From NCBI GenBank assembly GCA_021836925.1, contig JAKBHG010000021.1, positions 1 to 8,899 on the forward strand: 8,899 nucleotides of DNA, in the 5' to 3' direction. This DNA is from Microcaldota archaeon (lineage in GTDB: Archaea; Micrarchaeota; Micrarchaeia; Micrarchaeales; Micrarchaeaceae). Both the position numbers and the translations under genes were made by a program. Under the pieces are notes generated by a model. It did no database searches and was not told the origin of the DNA. It saw only the letters and a program-made list of their open reading frames with translations. Position 1 is the stretch's first letter. Each line of letters opens with the position of its first letter. Shown here piece by piece: positions 5,861 through 8,899 of this stretch.

Positions 5861-6334
5861 TCACTGTCCTACTATCTCCCTGATAATCTCTTTGCTCGCG
5901 GACCTCTGGGGCATCACTATGTAGTCTGCGCCCGCCTCCACGAGCTTCTCCCTGACGAACTCGTCGTTCGCCCTGGTCGCTATGAATATCTTCCTGTTGA
6001 GGTTCCTCGCGGTCAGTACCGTGAAAAGGTTCTTAGCGTCATTGTCCATCACTATCGCGATCGCCTTCGCATGCTCTATGCCTGCCTGCTTGAGTATCTT
6101 CGATTGCGTGGCGTCCCCATCCACCGCGTCATGGCCTAGTTCCATTGCCCTTTTTATCCTGTTGGGATCAAGGTCCACGACAACGAAGGGCAATCCCTTG
6201 TCGGCGAGCACCTCTATGACGTTCTGGCCAACTCCACCGTAGCCGCACACGATTACATGTCCCGACCTGCGCGGCACGCTTGTGCCGCCTGCCCGTCCCA
6301 CTGCAGTATCCATCTGCTCGCCTAAATTAACCAT
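5861..6334 (-). CDS. Soluble RCK/TrkA-N domain protein (K+ transport regulatory subunit type)
   Basis: The 157-residue protein is a single Rossmann-type RCK domain without membrane segments. Residues 26-36 read HVIVCGYGGVG, an intact GxGxxG dinucleotide loop, followed by VVVDLD (51-56), whose acidic residue binds the adenine ribose in NAD(H)-binding members. The later EAGADYIVMPQ (133-143) is the typical end of the domain. An RCK-C (TrkA-C) domain is absent, so it is shorter than full-length TrkA. Such proteins assemble as rings that gate K+ channels or Trk/Ktr transporters in response to nucleotides. It is the first of three RCK-type genes on this strand and the only one with a fully canonical loop, so it may be the ligand-sensing member. 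The ATG at 6334 is preferred over Met8 because of the TATA box spacing. Confidence 0.85.
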   Translation of the reverse strand: MVNLGEQMDTAVGRAGGTSVPRRSGHVIVCGYGGVGQNVIEVLADKGLPFVVVDLDPNRIKRAMELGHDAVDGDATQSKILKQAGIEHAKAIAIVMDNDAKNLFTVLTARNLNRKIFIATRANDEFVREKLVEAGADYIVMPQRSASKEIIREIVGQ

Positions 6335-6360
6335 GCATTATGAATATAAAAAACCATGCC

Positions 6361-6368
6361 GTTATAAG
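6361..6368 (-). promoter_or_regulatory. TATA box for the RCK operon
   Basis: CTTATAAC on the minus strand is centred about 30 nt upstream of the ATG at 6334, the usual distance for a nearly leaderless archaeal transcript. An A/T-rich stretch at 6343-6353 is too close to the start to serve. The 6369-6443 stretch between this box and the tRNA gene shows no further feature. Confidence 0.5.
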
Positions 6369-6443
6369 TACGGGCTTTTGCTGCGTGCACCTCCTGCAAT
6401 CCAAGAGCGCGGAATGCGGAAGCGGACCCAACCAAAGTATAAG

Positions 6444-6516
6444 TAGCTCCACCCAGATTCGAACTGGGGTTTACAGGTTCAGAGCCTGTCGTCCTTGACC
6501 ACTAGACGATGGAGCT
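6444..6516 (-). tRNA. tRNA-Gln (anticodon CUG)
   Basis: The minus strand folds as a complete cloverleaf: acceptor AGCTCCA with TGGAGCT (7 bp), D stem GTCT/GGAC, anticodon stem ACAGG/CCTGT around the loop CTCTGAA (anticodon CTG, reading CAG), a 4-nt variable region, and T stem CCCAG/CTGGG with loop TTCGAAT. The discriminator base is A (complement of 6444). CCA is not encoded. There is no intron. The first acceptor pair is A-U. In most archaea this tRNA is charged with Glu and then amidated by GatDE; that is general knowledge, not shown here. Confidence 0.96.
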
Positions 6517-6541
6517 GGCACGTATATATTGTCCAGTACGT

Positions 6542-6549
6542 TTTATAAA
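6542..6549. promoter_or_regulatory. Palindromic TATA box, possibly shared by tRNA-Gln and the site-2 protease gene
   Basis: TTTATAAA is its own reverse complement. Its centre is about 26 nt from the protease ATG (6571) on the plus strand and about 30 nt from the 5' end of the tRNA (6516) on the minus strand. Both distances fit archaeal TATA-to-start spacing, so one box could serve both directions. I see no clear TFB recognition element on either side to fix the orientation. Confidence 0.55.
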
Positions 6550-6570
6550 TGATAAGTCCGATTGTTAGTT

Positions 6571-7272
6571 ATGCAAGCAAGGTACAACGTGAGCCATGCA
6601 CTTGAGATAAGAGACATACTTATAGCTGACGCTGTGCTGACGCTCGCGTTCACGATAACCCTCTCAGGTGGAATATTTGGCCTGGCCGGAAGTTCCTCAA
6701 AGGCTGCGTCGCTCTTCATAACTCTGCTTCCCATAGCATTCGTCGGCGTCTCGCTCAGCTTCGTACTGCATGAGATGATGCACAAGTTCGTCGCGCAGCG
6801 CTTCGGCGCCTTCGCGGCATTCAGGACCGCTACGAACGGCCTTGCCATAACGCTGATTACGAGCCTGTTCGGCTTCCTGCTCGGCATACCCGGCGCGACC
6901 GTGATATACACGAACTCGTTCACTAAGAGGCAGAACGGCCTTGTCTCACTCGCGGGTCCGCTCACCAACTTCGCGGTATTCGCCGTGTTCGCCGCGGCGC
7001 TTGTAATCTTCAATCCACCTTCGCAGAGCTACTGGGGCTTCGCGCTTGATTTCATAATGTTCATAAGCATACTGCTGGCCTTCTTCAACATGCTGCCGAT
7101 ATACCCGTTGGACGGCAGCAAGGTGCTCGCTTGGAACCCCGGCGTATACGCCCTGGCCATGGGCACGATATTCGTGCTGATACTCTTTACCAAGCTGATA
7201 CCCATCGGCAGCATACTCTTCATGATAGTAATAGCTGTCATGCTCTCCCTGTTCTACAGGCGCATGTTCTAG
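6571..7272 (+). CDS. Site-2 protease family (M50) intramembrane zinc metalloprotease
   Basis: The 233-residue polytopic membrane protein carries HEMMH at 67-71 (zinc-binding His67 and His71, catalytic Glu68) in a hydrophobic segment. The second motif NMLPIYPLDG (173-182) supplies the third zinc ligand, Asp181, and SLAGPLTNF (127-135) is a conserved family element. About six hydrophobic segments are visible (near 18-38, 48-68, 90-112, 130-148, 160-178, 195-228). No PDZ or CBS domain is present, as in short archaeal members. Such enzymes cut membrane-spanning substrates within the bilayer, often in signalling or membrane-protein turnover; the substrate here is unknown. An in-frame TTG at 6562 would add three residues, but the TATA box at 6542-6549 predicts transcription beginning at about the ATG, so a leaderless ATG start was chosen. 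It is transcribed alone as far as can be seen. Confidence 0.9.
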   Translation: MQARYNVSHALEIRDILIADAVLTLAFTITLSGGIFGLAGSSSKAASLFITLLPIAFVGVSLSFVLHEMMHKFVAQRFGAFAAFRTATNGLAITLITSLFGFLLGIPGATVIYTNSFTKRQNGLVSLAGPLTNFAVFAVFAAALVIFNPPSQSYWGFALDFIMFISILLAFFNMLPIYPLDGSKVLAWNPGVYALAMGTIFVLILFTKLIPIGSILFMIVIAVMLSLFYRRMF

Positions 7273-7300
7273 CCTCTTCATTCGATACCAATCGTGAAGG

Positions 7301-7308
7301 TATTTAAG
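7301..7308 (+). promoter_or_regulatory. TATA-like box for the winged-helix/coiled-coil gene
   Basis: TATTTAAG is centred about 28 nt before the GTG at 7332 and about 34 nt before the ATG at 7338, so it supports a leaderless or nearly leaderless start but does not decide between the two codons. Confidence 0.5.
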
Positions 7309-7337
7309 CGTTTATTGCTAATTAAAACTGTGTGGGC

Positions 7338-8789
7338 ATGACTCAGTACAAACCCTCAGACGAAGGTAGAGCGGCAAATGCTGAAACCAAGACTACTATC
7401 GACTCTCTCCTCGAACTGATAAAGAGGAAGGGTAGGGTGGATCTCAACAGGGCATCCACCGAGCTTAACACCAGCCCTAATGTAATAGAGGGATGGGCGA
7501 AGGTGCTGGAGGAAGGGAAGCTGATAAGGATATCCTACGAAGTCGGACGCATGTTCATGGAGCTGCCGGAGGGGCTTACGGCAGTGGAGCAGTTCACCAA
7601 GCAGAAGGCCCAGGTCGAGATGAGCAATGCGAAGAACCTGCTCACCACCCAGACAATAAAGCTCGGCAATCTTGCCGAAGCGCTGTCCCAGCTCAAGGTG
7701 CAGTTCAGTGCAGTCGACGAGATGTACAGGAAGACGCTGCCGGATGTGCACAAGCGCATGGCCGAAATCAACTCATTGTATGATGGGGTCGAGAAGCACG
7801 CAAAGGATGTCGAGTCTTCGTACAAGGTCATAGCCTCCGATTATGAGAGGTCCGTGAAGGAAATAGACTCGATGGACAGGAAGATACAGTCGTTTCTTGA
7901 CAAGAGCGCGGAGGCCGGCACTGAACTCAATCTGCCTGAAACCGCCGAGTTCAAGGCGAAGCTCGATGGTCTCGAGAAGCAGATAGAGGAGATGAGGAGG
8001 AACAAGGACAACGTGGTCCAGTCCATAAGGAAGAGCGTGGAATCGCAGCTGCATGAGCTTGAGAATTCAATAGAGCAGGACAGCAAACTGCTCACCCAGA
8101 AGCTGCTTGACGAGCGCAAGGAGCTCGACGAGGTCGAAAGGAGCGCCAGGGACCAGCTGCACACCGCGAAGGGCTTCTCTGAAATGTACAAGAAGTTCAG
8201 GGTAGAACTGGAGAAGGACCGCAGCGCGGTAGTCAAGAAGCGTGACACGTTCACGGATGCGTACGACAAGTTCAGGAAGGAGGCGGACAACGCCAACAGG
8301 CTGATGCGCGACAAGCTCAAGACCGTTGACACCACGATGAAGGCGATCAAGGATGGATATGGTGTCGTAGGTGCGTTCGATGAGCAGATGCACGGCATAG
8401 GATCGGGGATAACAACCGCATCCGACGCGATAAAGGAACTATCAGTCATGGTCGAGAAGCTGTCGAGCGACGTCAACACGGTTCTCGAATCAAAAGACAT
8501 GGAAGCGGATGAGATGATGACTCTCGCCAATGAAATCAAAGCGAGGTCCACAGAGGCGGGCAATAAGATATCTGAAGTGGATACTACCCTATCAAAGGCC
8601 AGCTCAGGCCTCCAGAATGCTGGTGAGATGCTTGAAGACAATGACGCCATCAGAAAGAAAGACGTGAGCGCAGGTAGCGCCATGTCATCAGTGCCGGAGC
8701 AGGACGCGCATCAGCCGGCCAGCGGCGGCAAGCCGCCTTCAGCAGCTAATAAGAAGCAGAAGAAAAAGGGAGATGAGGAAACGAAGTGA
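7338..8789 (+). CDS. Winged-helix plus long coiled-coil protein, unknown function
   Basis: The product has 483 residues from the ATG at 7338; a GTG at 7332 would add two. Residues 18-78 look like a winged helix: TTIDSLLELIKRKGRVDLNR, then a recognition-helix-like SPNVIEGWAKVLEEGKLIRI and a wing strand. From about 85 to 440 the sequence is almost continuous charged, Lys/Glu/Asp-rich helix with heptad-like spacing, probably a long coiled coil broken once around the Gly-rich GIGSGITTA. The tail is Ser/Pro/Gly-rich and ends in a Lys-rich stretch. There is no membrane segment. I recall similar wHTH-coiled-coil proteins beside type IV pilus or secretion ATPase genes in DPANN archaea, which fits the next partial gene, but I could not check this. 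The winged helix may bind protein rather than DNA. The next start lies 14 nt downstream, so the two are likely cotranscribed. Confidence 0.85.
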   Translation: MTQYKPSDEGRAANAETKTTIDSLLELIKRKGRVDLNRASTELNTSPNVIEGWAKVLEEGKLIRISYEVGRMFMELPEGLTAVEQFTKQKAQVEMSNAKNLLTTQTIKLGNLAEALSQLKVQFSAVDEMYRKTLPDVHKRMAEINSLYDGVEKHAKDVESSYKVIASDYERSVKEIDSMDRKIQSFLDKSAEAGTELNLPETAEFKAKLDGLEKQIEEMRRNKDNVVQSIRKSVESQLHELENSIEQDSKLLTQKLLDERKELDEVERSARDQLHTAKGFSEMYKKFRVELEKDRSAVVKKRDTFTDAYDKFRKEADNANRLMRDKLKTVDTTMKAIKDGYGVVGAFDEQMHGIGSGITTASDAIKELSVMVEKLSSDVNTVLESKDMEADEMMTLANEIKARSTEAGNKISEVDTTLSKASSGLQNAGEMLEDNDAIRKKDVSAGSAMSSVPEQDAHQPASGGKPPSAANKKQKKKGDEETK

Positions 8790-8803
8790 TGAGGCGCTGA
8801 TGG

Positions 8804-8899
8804 ATGCCCGGGAACGATGAAAAGGTGAGCGATGGAGTCATGTCCGCGGGAGCCACAGGCAAGCTGCTCGACAGCTATACCCTTGACGTGCACGGCTTG
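8804..8899 (+). CDS. 5' end of a gene, possibly type II/IV secretion (pilus) ATPase
   Basis: An ATG at 8804 opens a frame of 32 codons that runs to the window edge (MPGNDEKVSDGVMSAG... ending KLLDSYTLDVHGL). It lies 14 nt after the preceding stop, with a weak GCTGAT (8795-8800) before it. An alternative ATG at 8800 stops after six codons. The LLDSYTLDVHGL ending resembles the first strand of the N-terminal domain of archaeal secretion ATPases (pattern hydrophobic-x-x-Y-x-hydrophobic-x-hydrophobic-x-G), and the coiled-coil neighbour fits, but 32 residues are too few for a firm call. Confidence 0.55.
   Translation, partial: MPGNDEKVSDGVMSAGATGKLLDSYTLDVHGL

Noticed and set aside
6523..6530. 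TATATATT as the TATA box of the tRNA gene
   Set aside because: It is only about 11 nt from the mature 5' end, too close for TBP-directed initiation there; the palindrome at 6542-6549 fits better.
6543..7013. Minus-strand 156-codon ORF overlapping the protease gene
   Set aside because: The opposite strand encodes the HEMMH zinc site of a site-2 protease, and this frame has no recognisable domain.
7841..8683. Minus-strand 280-codon Ser/Leu-rich ORF
   Set aside because: It is the antisense of the coiled-coil gene; Lys/Glu/Asp codons read backwards give Ser, Leu and Phe.
8800..8820. ATG at 8800 as start of the last gene
   Set aside because: The frame ends in TGA after six codons; the frame from 8804 stays open to the edge.

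Overview
The window looks archaeal, most likely from a small-genome DPANN lineage; Micrarchaeota is my best guess from remembered sequence resemblance, not from a search. Supporting signs are a UbiA-family enzyme of archaeal ether-lipid synthesis, TATA boxes 26-33 nt upstream of starts with almost no leader, a class III (pilin-type) signal with the QSALEF...TYAW pattern common in DPANN surface proteins, a tRNA gene without encoded CCA, and heavy use of ATA (Ile) and AGG (Arg) codons.

Layout. Positions 1-504 (minus) hold the N-terminal part of a probable digeranylgeranylglyceryl phosphate synthase, divergent from a plus-strand surface-protein operon (616-4306). That operon encodes a 687-residue pilin-like protein with an InlB-like domain, a 140-residue Thr/Ser linker built from nested DNA repeats and two tandem degenerate Hint (Hedgehog/intein) domains. 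Two single-pass membrane proteins with heavily N-glycosylatable ectodomains follow. Convergent to it is a minus-strand operon (6334-4328) of three TrkA-N/RCK-type proteins: one soluble with an intact nucleotide loop, and two with K+-channel-like membrane parts whose selectivity filter and Rossmann loop are altered to different degrees. A tRNA-Gln(CUG) gene (6444-6516, minus) and a site-2 protease gene (6571-7272, plus) are divergent and may share one palindromic TATA box. The right end has a winged-helix/coiled-coil protein (7338-8789) and the first 32 codons of another gene, perhaps a type II/IV secretion ATPase.

How the genes may work together. The left operon builds cell-surface structures; if the right-hand partial gene is a secretion/pilus ATPase, it could belong to the same export pathway, but this is inference. 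The three RCK proteins look like specialised subunits of one membrane assembly. The most unusual element is the pilin-like protein carrying two Hint-fold domains that keep Cys1 but lack the usual TxxH and C-terminal His-Asn, with the same DxxE in both copies.
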